DNA from: Bin55 sp009840545
GTDB taxonomy: Bacteria; Pseudomonadota; Gammaproteobacteria; Pseudomonadales; Azotimanducaceae
DNA length: 64,000 nucleotides
NCBI GenBank assembly: GCA_965208815.1
Contig: OZ242357.1
Location: forward strand, 1,488,001 to 1,552,000
Direction of reading: 5' to 3'
The notes beneath the pieces are model-generated. The model had not been told where the DNA came from and made no database searches. It saw only the letters and a program-made list of their open reading frames with translations. A program made the translations under genes and the position numbers. Positions 18,013 to 27,380 of the stretch are shown piece by piece; the stretch's first letter is position 1, and every line of letters begins with the position of its first letter.

Positions 18013-19968
18013 ATGAAAAAGCTACTTTCTTCATTTGGACTTGCACTTCTGGTATTGCTTCTAGCTTCCTGCAGTTCTAGTCCTCCAATCACTTACACAA
18101 TTTCGGGTGACTTCATTGTCGTAGATAATCCTGAGCCCCAAGAAGTTGACGATTCTGACGAGGCAACCACCGACACATCGTCTGATTCTGAGACAGAATC
18201 TACTGCACCCTTGGACGCTAGTTCCGTAACGATTTCAGTAACTTACGAGACCACAACCGAGGACGGAGAAACTGAAACAGTCGAATTGGCATCAGGAAGC
18301 TTCGTCGACGGCAAGATTACGTTTACCGGAGAAATCAATGAACCGACGACTATAAAGATTTCAGCAGATGTGAGCGATGAGAACCAGTTTTCAGTCGAGA
18401 CGTTGCTAACAGCTGAACATGAGGTCAAGTTCGCGCTAATGGATTTCTGGGGTGAATTCCCCTACGATCAGCTCGTCTTGGTAGAGAGCGCACACTTATC
18501 TCAGGATTCCACCAAGAGTTTCACCGTTTCTGCTGACCTCAGTGCGGTGGACGCAGATTTATCGAGTGCTATCGCAACTGCTTGGGGCATGGAGTTCGAT
18601 GAGGAAGGAGAACGCCAGCGTCTAGATCTTGGCAAAATCCTGCTTGTCGATAAGAAATTTGTAATTGAAGCCGACGTGGATGAACCAACTGTCATCAGTG
18701 GATACGTATCCACAGGCGCTGACTACTATGGAATGTTTACCGCAGTTGCTGAGCCCAATGTCCAAATCGATGTGTTTCCCCATGAAGATGGTTCTGTGGA
18801 TGAACTTTTGGTGACTTCCGACACTGGTATGCACAAGAACCTGATAGAGAGTTGGCAACAATCTTATGAATACTTGGCAAAGTTGGACGACTATGATGAA
18901 GCGTTTAAGCAGTATCAAGCCGAATGGGAAGCCAAACAAGAAGCTGCTGAAAGTGAGGAAGAGGGTGACCAAGACATTGGTACTTCTGATTCAGATGAGA
19001 CGCTGATCGCCGAAGGAACTGACGAACAAGACTCTGAGGAGTCCTCGGAAACAGTTGCAACCGAAGATGCTGAGGCCGATGTGGATGAATCTTTGGCATC
19101 GGAGGATTCAACTTTACAGCCCGCCGAAGGGTGCGAGCACGTCGCTCAAGAGTCGGAACAATCCGTAGGTATTGCTGCCGCTAGCGATTATGAATATCCC
19201 GAGTATTACCAGATTTACCTACAAAAACAATCGATTCAATCAAACGCACTGCAGAAGATTGCAAAGGAAATGAAGGATCCTTTAGAGTCTCTTCTCGCAA
19301 TGGAGTTGGGAGCATTTAGTACTCGATCAGAAAACCCCAGCGATGCGTTTCCAGTTTACGACAAGCTCGCAGAGTTGCTCGACGAGGATCTAGTCGCACG
19401 ACGAGTGTCTCCCGCTCGCGATAGATTCGCACGACAGTTGGAGTCTCAGGAAAATGATGCTAGCTTGAGTCCCGGCCAGAAAGCGCCGGAGTTCACACTT
19501 GCGAATCACGATGGCACAGAAGTTGCTCTCTACGATGTCATTGCCGAGAAAGAAATGGTGCTCATCGATTTCTGGGCATCATGGTGTGGTCCATGCATCG
19601 CAGACTTTCCTGAATTGAAGAGGCTCTATGCGGCATACAACGACCTAGGCTTTGAGATAGTCGGAGTATCCATTGACAGCGCACTTGAAGATTGGGAACA
19701 GGGATCTATCGACAATGAACTACCCTGGATCGATCTAGGAGAGATGGACGGATGGGAAGGCGCTACTGCAACTATGTACGGTGTTCTTGCAATTCCAAAG
19801 GGCTACTTGCTCGATTCACAGGGTTGCATTCTCGAAAAGAACATCCGTCCTGCCAGACTCGAAGAGGTACTCGTTGCTCAGTATGGTGAGGTGCCGGAAT
19901 CAAGCGAGTTGGATGCAGAGACCGAATCGGATGAAATTGATTCCGGATCGGACGAAATGGGAGGATAG
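18013..19968 (+). CDS. TlpA-like thioredoxin-domain lipoprotein, paralog 2
   Basis: A 651-residue paralog of the preceding gene with the same order: signal peptide with LLASC (Cys20), a DUF4369-like N-terminal domain, an acidic linker (~300-375) and a C-terminal TlpA thioredoxin domain with WCGPC at 524-528. The leader (residues 9-37) and the redox domain are almost identical, while the acidic linker has diverged in sequence but kept its composition. Synonymous sites have drifted, so the duplication is not recent. Its own promoter-like box and terminator suggest it is expressed separately. The partner that would reduce it (for example a DsbD-like protein) is not in the window. Confidence 0.87.
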   Translation: MKKLLSSFGLALLVLLLASCSSSPPITYTISGDFIVVDNPEPQEVDDSDEATTDTSSDSETESTAPLDASSVTISVTYETTTEDGETETVELASGSFVDGKITFTGEINEPTTIKISADVSDENQFSVETLLTAEHEVKFALMDFWGEFPYDQLVLVESAHLSQDSTKSFTVSADLSAVDADLSSAIATAWGMEFDEEGERQRLDLGKILLVDKKFVIEADVDEPTVISGYVSTGADYYGMFTAVAEPNVQIDVFPHEDGSVDELLVTSDTGMHKNLIESWQQSYEYLAKLDDYDEAFKQYQAEWEAKQEAAESEEEGDQDIGTSDSDETLIAEGTDEQDSEESSETVATEDAEADVDESLASEDSTLQPAEGCEHVAQESEQSVGIAAASDYEYPEYYQIYLQKQSIQSNALQKIAKEMKDPLESLLAMELGAFSTRSENPSDAFPVYDKLAELLDEDLVARRVSPARDRFARQLESQENDASLSPGQKAPEFTLANHDGTEVALYDVIAEKEMVLIDFWASWCGPCIADFPELKRLYAAYNDLGFEIVGVSIDSALEDWEQGSIDNELPWIDLGEMDGWEGATATMYGVLAIPKGYLLDSQGCILEKNIRPARLEEVLVAQYGEVPESSELDAETESDEIDSGSDEMGG

Positions 19969-19997
19969 GGCTTAAAAGAAGCTTAATACGTAAATCA

Positions 19998-20045
19998 GCG
20001 TACCGAAATCTCCTTGTTGAAGCAGCTCTTCATCTTTCGGTACGC
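19998..20045 (+). terminator. Hairpin terminator after TlpA paralog 2
   Basis: GCGTACCGAAA and TTTCGGTACGC form an 11-bp perfect stem, followed closely by a T-rich run (ATTTCTTT). It matches the terminator after paralog 1 in sequence and position. Confidence 0.7.
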
Positions 20046-20096
20046 CGGATTTCTTTCCAGTTTCGAGCTGAATTGTTCGATTTTGTGAATCGGCAG

Positions 20097-20121
20097 AATT
20101 GAGCTTTAACTAAGCTCAATT
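20097..20121. repeat. Perfect 10-bp inverted repeat in an intergenic region
   Basis: AATTGAGCTT and AAGCTCAATT flank a 5-base loop. There is no T run after it on the plus strand, so it may be a bidirectional terminator for the convergent genes or a protein-binding site. The rest of the 19969-20351 gap holds only the terminator above. Confidence 0.45.
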
Positions 20122-20351
20122 GAATGCTGCTACTTCGATGGGGGCGATATTAGTAACCTTCAAATGTGTCTTCAATCTGCATTGAGGTTCCCAACAATTG
20201 AAACCCGTTGCACTTCTTGCGATGAATGTTTTGGAAGCTATACACTAAATGCCGTAGTGCGATGAAGACAAGCCACCTATAGCTTGTAGCTTGGAAGAAT
20301 TGGAGGCGAAGTGTGGAAGCCCGGCGAAACACTATGAAGTGTTACGATCCG

Positions 20352-21125
20352 TTATTCGTTAACCCACTTGGCATTTCGCTTTTCTCGGAACGCCGCCATG
20401 CCCTCGGCAGCCTCTTCAGATCGAAACATCCGGCCGCTCCAAACCGATGTCTGTTCAAATCCTTCGGAACGATCCCATCCGGGAACCCGGCGCACCAGCT
20501 TTTTGCACTCGACAACTGCATTCGGGCCGCCCATGTTGATCATATCGATCTCTTCTTGAACAGCGGACTTAAGCTGATCGGCAGGAACTGCTCTGTGCAC
20601 AAAGCCCATGTCCACTGCTTGAGAGCCCGTGAATCTTTCGCCCGTGAGGAAAAGCTTCATTGCATGGTGGGTCCCAAGTTTTGGAATGCAAACAACCGAG
20701 ATCACTGCAGGGATCACACCGATACGGACTTCGCTAAAACTAAATCTGGCGTCTTCCACTGCAACGACGATGTCGGCTGCTCCCACCAGACCCAATCCAC
20801 CGGCAAACGCGGCTCCGTTTACTGCCGCAATCACTGGTTTGTCGCTATCCATGATTCGGGTAAGCACATCCGGGTACGGAACAGACCTTCTTCCTTCAAT
20901 TGAAGCACCCGGAGGGCTCTTAAGGTCTGCACCGGAACAGAAAGCGGGCGGTGCGCCGGTTATCACAGTGCACCGAACAGATGGGTCTTGGTTCGCTTCC
21001 CCAAGATGGTCGTAAAGTTCGCTAACAAGTACCGACGAGAGTGCGTTTCGGTTATCTGGACGATTGAGCGTTATCCAAGCCGCACCTGTCTCGATCTCAT
21101 ACTTGGTGGCTTCTGTCGTTGCCAT
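20352..21125 (-). CDS. liuC: Enoyl-CoA hydratase family, probable methylglutaconyl-CoA hydratase
   Basis: A 257-residue crotonase. It has the oxyanion-hole segments AFCSGADLK and GAAFAGGLGLVGAADI, and FSEVRIGVIPAVIS, whose Glu and pattern match methylglutaconyl-CoA hydratases. In leucine breakdown this enzyme hydrates 3-methylglutaconyl-CoA to HMG-CoA. The start codon overlaps the stop of the biotin-dependent carboxylase gene by one base (TAATG), and the cluster order carboxyltransferase, biotin subunit, hydratase, with an HMG-CoA-lyase-like gene upstream, supports the assignment. Substrate specificity within crotonases is hard to prove by eye. Confidence 0.78.
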   Translation of the reverse strand: MATTEATKYEIETGAAWITLNRPDNRNALSSVLVSELYDHLGEANQDPSVRCTVITGAPPAFCSGADLKSPPGASIEGRRSVPYPDVLTRIMDSDKPVIAAVNGAAFAGGLGLVGAADIVVAVEDARFSFSEVRIGVIPAVISVVCIPKLGTHHAMKLFLTGERFTGSQAVDMGFVHRAVPADQLKSAVQEEIDMINMGGPNAVVECKKLVRRVPGWDRSEGFEQTSVWSGRMFRSEEAAEGMAAFREKRNAKWVNE

Positions 21126-23110
21126 TAGTTTTCTCCCTCGGGTGTATCCATTTCAACGAGAACGACATCTTTGTCGACCTGGTCGCCGGCTTCAACACGA
21201 AGACCGGTGACTACTCCATCCATAGGAGCGGTAATGCGGTGTTCCATTTTCATTGCTTCAAGAATGACGAGAAGCTGTCCCGCTCGAACTCTCTGACCAA
21301 CACTCACTTCAGTGGTCAGAATCTTTCCTGGCATTGGAGCTGAGAGACCGCCTTCGATATCGTCGGTTCCAGGTAGCACAAATCGAGGAAGTTCTTTGAG
21401 AGCAATATCCCCAGCTGGTCCTTGTACGAACCATGTATCCGGATCTCCGGAGATTTCAAACTCCATTCGACGGTCGTTGATCGTGAGTTCAGCTGAACTG
21501 GGAGTTACCGAAAGTACCTCTACTTTGTATGCCCTATCGTCCACCGTCATTTCGAATGTGGTTCTCGATTTCGCACGGTACTCAAGCCGCAAATTACTCC
21601 CGTCGTGTTCAAATGTGGCTCGCTCTGGAGGCATATGTGAGTTTCGCCATCCGGTTGGTATGTGTGAGAGGACCTTGGCGTCATTGCGACGTGTGCACTG
21701 GCTGCAAACAGCAATTGCGATGACGGCATCAGCCAATTCCTGCTGACTGGGGTTATGAACCAAAGTCGGCTGGACGCGATCGATAAAGTCTGTTGTCGTG
21801 TCGCCTGCGATGAATTCGGGTGTACGCAACGTTGCAACAAGGAAGTCGCGATTGTTTCTGATTCCCTGAATGCTCGTGGTTTCAAGTGCACGAGCGAGTT
21901 TGGCAACGGCTTCGCGACGGGTAGCGCCGTGTGTTATGACTTTTGCGATCATCGGATCAAATTCGACGTTTACCTCGCTTCCTTCCGAAACTCCGGAGTC
22001 GAATCGCGCCGTGTTGCTGGGTCGCCACACCTTAAGAACACCTGGAGATGGCAAAAAACCTCGTGCCGGATCTTCGGCGTACAGCCGTGCTTCTACCGAG
22101 TGTCCGTTGATTGCCAGATCGCTTTGGTCGTAACCTAGTGGTTCTCCTTCGGCAACCCGGATTTGTTCTCGCACGAGATCAAATCCGGTGATCTCTTCAG
22201 TGATGGGGTGTTCGACTTGAAGGCGTGTGTTTACCTCGAGAAACCAAAATTCGTCTTTTGATACCAGGAATTCAACCGTTCCAGCTGACGAGTACCCAAG
22301 TTTTTTGGCCGCAGAGATTGCCGCCTCTCCCATTCTCGCTCGTAGTTCCTCACTAACAGCAGGCGATGGCGCTTCTTCAATAATCTTCTGATGTCTACGC
22401 TGAATGGAACACTCTCTTTCGAAGAAGTAGACGACGTTACCGTGGAGATCACCCATGATTTGGATTTCCACATGTCGTGAAGATGTGACCCATCGTTCAA
22501 GAAAAACGGTGTCGTCGCCAAACGAAGCACCTGCTTCGCGCCGAGCACTATCGACCGCATCTGCAAGTTCCTCTTGGCTCTCGACAATTCGCATTCCACG
22601 ACCACCACCTCCCGCGGATGCTTTGACGAGCACGGGATAGCCCACGTCTTTAGCAGCGGCGTTGATATTGGTGGATTCGTCGATTCGCTGCGCAGTAAGC
22701 GTAGGAACAGATGCTTCCGACATCATCGCTTTTGCGGCGAGTTTGTCTCCCATCTGGCCGATAGCTTCTGGGGGAGGACCGATCCATATGATTCCAGCAT
22801 CTTGAACTGCCTGTGCGAAGTTCGCATTTTCCGAGAGAAAACCATAACCTGGATGGACGGCGTCTGCCCCGGACATTTTGCAGGCATCGATGATCTTATC
22901 GGCGTTGAGATATGTCTCGGCAGATGTCTTGCCATTCAACGCAATCGCAATATCCGCCTCCTTGACAAACGGAAGGTTGATATCTCCGTCTGCATAGACG
23001 GCCGCCGTAGCTATTCCCATATCTCTCGCAGTACGAAAGACTCGACTCGCGATCTCGCCGCGATTGGCAACGAGGATTCTGCGGATAGGTTTGATGTCTA
23101 CATTCTCCAC
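21125..23110 (-). CDS. liuD: Biotin-dependent acyl-CoA carboxylase, biotin carboxylase/carrier subunit (methylcrotonyl-CoA type)
   Basis: A 661-residue alpha subunit. Residues ~8-450 form the biotin carboxylase domain (RRILVANRGEIASRVFRTAR; ASAGGGGRGMRIV ATP-grasp loop; FLEVNTRLQVEHP). The C-terminus is a biotinyl carrier domain with EAMKMEH, the biotinylated residue being Lys621. The GTG at 23110 is taken as the start because it begins the conserved N-terminus and has AAGGAG 8 bp upstream; it overlaps the beta-subunit stop by 13 bases. A longer in-frame extension inside the beta gene is spurious. It carboxylates methylcrotonyl-CoA if the cluster is a leucine pathway; a propionyl- or geranyl-CoA enzyme is the main alternative. 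Confidence 0.85.
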   Translation of the reverse strand: MENVDIKPIRRILVANRGEIASRVFRTARDMGIATAAVYADGDINLPFVKEADIAIALNGKTSAETYLNADKIIDACKMSGADAVHPGYGFLSENANFAQAVQDAGIIWIGPPPEAIGQMGDKLAAKAMMSEASVPTLTAQRIDESTNINAAAKDVGYPVLVKASAGGGGRGMRIVESQEELADAVDSARREAGASFGDDTVFLERWVTSSRHVEIQIMGDLHGNVVYFFERECSIQRRHQKIIEEAPSPAVSEELRARMGEAAISAAKKLGYSSAGTVEFLVSKDEFWFLEVNTRLQVEHPITEEITGFDLVREQIRVAEGEPLGYDQSDLAINGHSVEARLYAEDPARGFLPSPGVLKVWRPSNTARFDSGVSEGSEVNVEFDPMIAKVITHGATRREAVAKLARALETTSIQGIRNNRDFLVATLRTPEFIAGDTTTDFIDRVQPTLVHNPSQQELADAVIAIAVCSQCTRRNDAKVLSHIPTGWRNSHMPPERATFEHDGSNLRLEYRAKSRTTFEMTVDDRAYKVEVLSVTPSSAELTINDRRMEFEISGDPDTWFVQGPAGDIALKELPRFVLPGTDDIEGGLSAPMPGKILTTEVSVGQRVRAGQLLVILEAMKMEHRITAPMDGVVTGLRVEAGDQVDKDVVLVEMDTPEGEN

Positions 23111-24738
23111 GTGCCGAACTCCTTGGTGCCTTGTACTTCTCCACTGTGACTGGCCGATAACGATATGCCTAGTACATTGCGGGTTTCTCTTGGATCGATC
23201 ATTGCATCGTCTGTAATTCGAGACGTGGCAAAGAGACCTTTGGAGCGTTCTTCGAGCCAGTATTCGGCCCCAGCCACACGTTTGGCATTTGCATCTTCGT
23301 CGAAGGGAAGGCCGCGTCTTTGGGCTGCCCGGCGTTGAACTATAGTCATTACGCCAGCTTGTTGCCTTGGTCCCATTACAGCGATTTTTGCTGTTGGCCA
23401 CGTATAGGTAAATCGTGTTCCGTACGCACGCCCGCTCATGCCGTAATTCCCTGCGCCATACGAAGCACCAGCGATTACGCTGAAGTGGGGAACTGTTGAA
23501 TTCGTGACCGCATTGATCATTTTGGACCCGTTCTTGGTAATGCCACCCTGTTCAAACGAAGCGCCAACAACATACCCAGTGATGTTGTGAAGAAATAGAA
23601 GTGATACATCAATTTGATTGCATAACTGTATGAATTGAGAAGCTTTTTCAGCGGACTCCGACATTAGCGGACCGTTGTTGCCAAGAATTCCGACGGGGTA
23701 TCCGTGAATGGATGCCCAACCAGTTACGAGCGTCTGTCCGTAGCGCGGTTTGAACTCTTCGAATCTCGAACCATCGGTAATTCGGGCAATTACTTCACGA
23801 ATGTCAAACGGGAGGGTTAGATCCTCTCCAACGATGCCCAAAAGTTCGTCCGGATCATAGACAGGAGGATCTGAAGGCATGGAAGGTTCGGGTCCGAGTT
23901 TTCGCCAATTTAGATGGCGCACAACCTCCCTGCAAAGACGGATACCATCCATCTCGTCTTCGGCGAAGTAATCTCCTAATCCGGAAATGGACGTATGCAT
24001 GTCCGCACCGCCCAATTCTTCGTTCTCCGCATCTTCGCCCGTAGCCATCTTCACCAACGGAGGGCTCCCAAGCGCAACCATGGCTTGATTTTTCACGAAG
24101 ATGTTGTAGTCGCTCATTCCAGGCTGATATGCTCCACCCGCCGTAGAAGCTCCAAATGCAATGGATACCGTTGGAATGCGCATCTTGGAAAGTTCAGTGA
24201 TCTCGTAGAAGAGGCGTCCTGATTCGGCAAAGTGACCTGTTTCACGGCGCAGTCCCTGTTCGGGATCGCTGCTTCCTCCACCTCCACCACCGCCCAAATC
24301 AGCTCCCGCGGACTCCACAAACTGAATGTAAGGCATCCGATTTTCACGGGCAATTTCCAAACCGCGCATCAATTTCTTTGAATTAAAGGCATTGAATGCA
24401 CCGGCTCGTACGGAGGGATCGTGGCCGAGGATTACGCACTCCACACCCTCGATTACTCCTATCCCCACCACGAATCCAGATCCTACGACGTAGTTCGAAC
24501 GCCATGCGGCGAGCGGACTAATCTCGAGGAATGGCGAATCTCGGTCTAGAACCCACGCAATTCGTTCGCGAATTACCATTTTTCCTCGAGAAGCAAGACG
24601 GTCAACTGATTCCTTTCCTCCACCTTGTGCAGCCTCAGCGTATAGCTCTTCCATTTCGGAAAGTCTATCCAGTGCATGCTGGCGATTCTTCAGATAGGTC
24701 TTGGATCGAGTGTCAAGAGATGATGCGATTACGGCCAT
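23098..24738 (-). CDS. liuB: Acyl-CoA carboxylase carboxyltransferase (beta) subunit, methylcrotonyl-CoA type
   Basis: A 546-residue carboxyltransferase with two crotonase-fold halves. The N-terminal half has GKMVIRERI, GHDPSVRAGAFN and ESAGADLGGGGGG. The C-terminal half has VGILGNNGPL, FLHNITGYVVG and a GAGNYGMSGRAY segment typical of methylcrotonyl-CoA carboxylase beta subunits. It transfers carboxyl from biotin to the acyl-CoA. AAGGAA precedes the ATG. It is followed by the overlapping alpha subunit and then the hydratase. No isovaleryl-CoA dehydrogenase or MerR-type regulator, often found in liu clusters, is present next to it. Confidence 0.83.
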   Translation of the reverse strand: MAVIASSLDTRSKTYLKNRQHALDRLSEMEELYAEAAQGGGKESVDRLASRGKMVIRERIAWVLDRDSPFLEISPLAAWRSNYVVGSGFVVGIGVIEGVECVILGHDPSVRAGAFNAFNSKKLMRGLEIARENRMPYIQFVESAGADLGGGGGGGSSDPEQGLRRETGHFAESGRLFYEITELSKMRIPTVSIAFGASTAGGAYQPGMSDYNIFVKNQAMVALGSPPLVKMATGEDAENEELGGADMHTSISGLGDYFAEDEMDGIRLCREVVRHLNWRKLGPEPSMPSDPPVYDPDELLGIVGEDLTLPFDIREVIARITDGSRFEEFKPRYGQTLVTGWASIHGYPVGILGNNGPLMSESAEKASQFIQLCNQIDVSLLFLHNITGYVVGASFEQGGITKNGSKMINAVTNSTVPHFSVIAGASYGAGNYGMSGRAYGTRFTYTWPTAKIAVMGPRQQAGVMTIVQRRAAQRRGLPFDEDANAKRVAGAEYWLEERSKGLFATSRITDDAMIDPRETRNVLGISLSASHSGEVQGTKEFGTWRM

Positions 24739-24859
24739 AGCAAGAATTCCTTACCTGATTTCGACGTAGTTCACGGGTAACAGAGATTACAGCCGACACA
24801 AGACAGAAGCCGTAATTGATCAAAGTGCTCTGAGCGGATTCTCAGTTCTAAATTGCGGA

Positions 24860-25957
24860 CTATGCAGCACTAGGTCGCGTAAGCGCGTCTCCATCACGCC
24901 ATGGTGAGATTTGACCCTCATAGACTGCGGGTCCGTTACGGAAGTGTGCAGCTTCCTGAAGCGACTCCACAAACGGCATGTCAGCGGGATAGACACCTTC
25001 GTCGCTCGGAAGCGGACCTGCTTTGGAGACGTGTCCCCATAGTGGATGCCCAACAACTTCCTCTGCGATGCATGCCGCTTCGATGACTTTCTCCAAGTCG
25101 TAGCCTGTCTCAATGCCCATTTGATGGCACATGTGAACAAAATCCTCGGTTGGTACATGACCAGCCGCACGCCCATTTCCGCAATATGGGCATCCGCCCA
25201 TCCCACCCAGAGAAGTGTCGAAGCGTCTTGCCCCCAATACTAGCGCTTCGTAATAGCTCGCGAGTGTAGCTCCACGGGTGTTATGGAGATGCATGTGAAA
25301 GTCGGTTATCTCTGGATAGCGATCCCTAATGGCAATGAGGGTTTCTCTGACAGTGTGAGGCATGTTCCAGCCCATTGCATCTAGAAAAGAGAGTTTGCGT
25401 ACCTCAATTCCTGCTTTATGCCACTTCTCGATCATTAGGGCCAGAAGTTCCATTCGGTCATTTAGCGAGAATGGACCTTCAAAGTTTGATCCGAACGGAT
25501 TGCCCAACGCTACTGAACCAAATTCTGCATCTGCCTTGACTGCGGCTTGGATGGAGCCGTCCATCGCAGCAATCTGCTCACGTTTGGTTCGGTTGTAGTT
25601 GCGTCGCGCGAATGTGTCACAAAGCTCTACGTGGGTTCCAAAGCTTCGCCCCCGAACATCAATTTTGGGATAGTAGACGTCGGCTCGCTCGAATCCACGT
25701 CTATTGAATATTGCGGCTGTGTACTTGATTCCCGGTTTGGGAACGAATTGCTCTGCAATTTCATCAATACACGCCATCGATGGCGTCCATTTTGGATGTG
25801 CAAAGGACCCGATAGAGATAGTTTTTGCGCCCATTTCGCCAATTGCGTCAAGAAGGCGAAGCTTTTCCGAAACTGGGATGTCCGGGCTCTCGATTTGCAG
25901 TCCCTCTCGCATTGTGTCGTCAAAAATCTCGACCGATTTAGGTATAGACTCGGACAT
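24860..25957 (-). CDS. HMG-CoA lyase-like DRE-TIM protein
   Basis: A 365-residue DRE-TIM metallolyase. The N-terminus has the family metal/catalytic segment DDTMREGLQIE, and the middle has the HMHLHNTRG histidine pair. The catalytic loop contains GGMGGCPYCGNGRAAGH: the lyase cysteine is kept, but the usual GASGN continuation is replaced. True HMG-CoA lyases split HMG-CoA into acetyl-CoA and acetoacetate, which would complete the leucine pathway of the downstream genes. The altered loop means a related hydroxyacyl-CoA or a homologous acid may be the substrate. It is 121 bp upstream of the carboxyltransferase gene in the same direction. Confidence 0.75.
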   Translation of the reverse strand: MSESIPKSVEIFDDTMREGLQIESPDIPVSEKLRLLDAIGEMGAKTISIGSFAHPKWTPSMACIDEIAEQFVPKPGIKYTAAIFNRRGFERADVYYPKIDVRGRSFGTHVELCDTFARRNYNRTKREQIAAMDGSIQAAVKADAEFGSVALGNPFGSNFEGPFSLNDRMELLALMIEKWHKAGIEVRKLSFLDAMGWNMPHTVRETLIAIRDRYPEITDFHMHLHNTRGATLASYYEALVLGARRFDTSLGGMGGCPYCGNGRAAGHVPTEDFVHMCHQMGIETGYDLEKVIEAACIAEEVVGHPLWGHVSKAGPLPSDEGVYPADMPFVESLQEAAHFRNGPAVYEGQISPWRDGDALTRPSAA

Positions 25958-26122
25958 ACTCCCACTCCCTAACTGTATACAAGAATGGTCGCTTGGACTG
26001 AGAAAAAAGGCCTCACGAACTCAGATTCACTCGTAACTCAAAGACTGAACTGGCGTACGATCAAGCGACCTTGGTTCAAAAATTATACGATTGCATCGAG
26101 TTGTTAGGTTGTGGGCCAAGTC

Positions 26123-26497
26123 TTAACTGGGCACGATGGAATTGTGGTGATGAACGATGCTCCAGCGTTCTCCTTCCAACGCCCAGACGAACGAAAAACG
26201 TGCACGAATCATGATGCGCTCGTTGTTTTCATCCACTTCAATTGTCATAACTCCAGCGAATACAAAGGCTGTTTCAACCAATTCTTGAAGGTCAAAACTG
26301 ACCACAGTGACATGCGGTTTCAACGACATGAACCCTTTGAAGTATTGGCGCACTGCATTCGTGTCTTGTATGAAGTCCCCTGAGAGAGTAGGGTGGAATG
26401 TCGCTCGACTGTCGTAGAGTTCAACGACATCGTTGACAACATTTCTGTTGACATGATCGAACCAGTTTTGGCTTATCTCAAGAAGTTTTTGGTTCAT
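26123..26497 (-). CDS. SnoaL/NTF2-like domain protein
   Basis: A 124-residue single-domain protein of the NTF2-like cone fold, closest by eye to the CaMKII-association/SgcJ-like group (pattern WFDHVNRNVVNDVVELYDSR near the start and WSIVHHHNS at the end). Such proteins bind or isomerise small molecules, or simply dimerise; no catalytic residues can be assigned with confidence. It is divergent from the glyoxalase II gene with a 75 bp gap and on its own otherwise. Confidence 0.65.
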   Translation of the reverse strand: MNQKLLEISQNWFDHVNRNVVNDVVELYDSRATFHPTLSGDFIQDTNAVRQYFKGFMSLKPHVTVVSFDLQELVETAFVFAGVMTIEVDENNERIMIRARFSFVWALEGERWSIVHHHNSIVPS

Positions 26498-26572
26498 TCT
26501 TCAGTTTGATTCAAGGAATCCGTAGCAAACAATCGAGTATTCTCATATTAGTTCCACGAGAGGGTCGTTTCA

Positions 26573-27370
26573 ATGATGATTGTTGAACAGATATGGACGG
26601 GCAATGCACTGCGCAACTTCAACTATCTAATCGCATGCGACGAGACAGGTGAGGCGATGGCCGTAGATCCGTTGGATCATCGCAAGTGCTTATCGCGAGC
26701 CCGAGAGAGAGGCTGGGAAATTACTCAAGTACTAAATACACACGAACATGGGGACCACACTGGGGGCAACGAACCCGTGATTTCTGCTACGAAAGCCAAA
26801 CTGTTAGCTCATGCAAACGCGGGAGCTCGAATCAACGGCATTGATATTGGCTTGAGAGCTGGAGATGTTGTAAAGATAGGACGTTCGGTTGAGTTGGAGG
26901 CGATGGACACTCCTGGTCACACAATGAGCCACATTTGCCTCAGATCTATTTCGGACGATCCAGCTCTCTTCTCCGGGGACACTTTGTTCAACGCGGGAGC
27001 TGGAAACTGTCATGGTGGAGGACATCCGGAAGAGCTGTATCAAACATTTGTCTCACAGCTCGCCAGTCTCACTCCGGAAACCCGAATCTATCCTGGGCAC
27101 GACTACCTTACGAACAATCTTGAATTCACACTAGATCGCGAACCTGACAACACACGCGCAAGAGAGCTGTTGAGTGAACTTGAGCAGACTCACAACCCAG
27201 AAAACCCCCTAGTCACCACGATTGACGTGGAGATGGAAATCAATACTTTCTTTCGGTTACAGAATCCGACTGTCATTCGCCGGCTACAGGAATCGTTTCC
27301 TGATTTGGAAGATGAACCATCGCCTAAGACCGTTTTCTTGAAACTACGCGAGTTACGCAATAGTTGGTGA
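26573..27370 (+). CDS. gloB: Hydroxyacylglutathione hydrolase (glyoxalase II)
   Basis: A 265-residue metallo-beta-lactamase-fold thioesterase. The binuclear metal motif THEHGDH is at residues 56-62; the later metal ligands are found in DTPGHTMSH, SGDTLFNAGAGN and YPGHDYL. The enzyme hydrolyses S-lactoylglutathione to D-lactate and glutathione, the second step of methylglyoxal detoxification. Length and motif order are normal. Two adjacent start codons (ATGATG) are possible. It lies 10 bp upstream of pcm and is probably cotranscribed with it. No glyoxalase I is nearby. Confidence 0.87.
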   Translation: MMIVEQIWTGNALRNFNYLIACDETGEAMAVDPLDHRKCLSRARERGWEITQVLNTHEHGDHTGGNEPVISATKAKLLAHANAGARINGIDIGLRAGDVVKIGRSVELEAMDTPGHTMSHICLRSISDDPALFSGDTLFNAGAGNCHGGGHPEELYQTFVSQLASLTPETRIYPGHDYLTNNLEFTLDREPDNTRARELLSELEQTHNPENPLVTTIDVEMEINTFFRLQNPTVIRRLQESFPDLEDEPSPKTVFLKLRELRNSW

Positions 27371-27380
27371 GGAAGAATTC

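Noticed and set aside
23111..23401. 97-residue N-terminal extension of the biotin carboxylase subunit
   Set aside because: It lies inside the carboxyltransferase gene in another frame and has no biotin carboxylase similarity; a GTG with AAGGAG at 23110 fits the family start.
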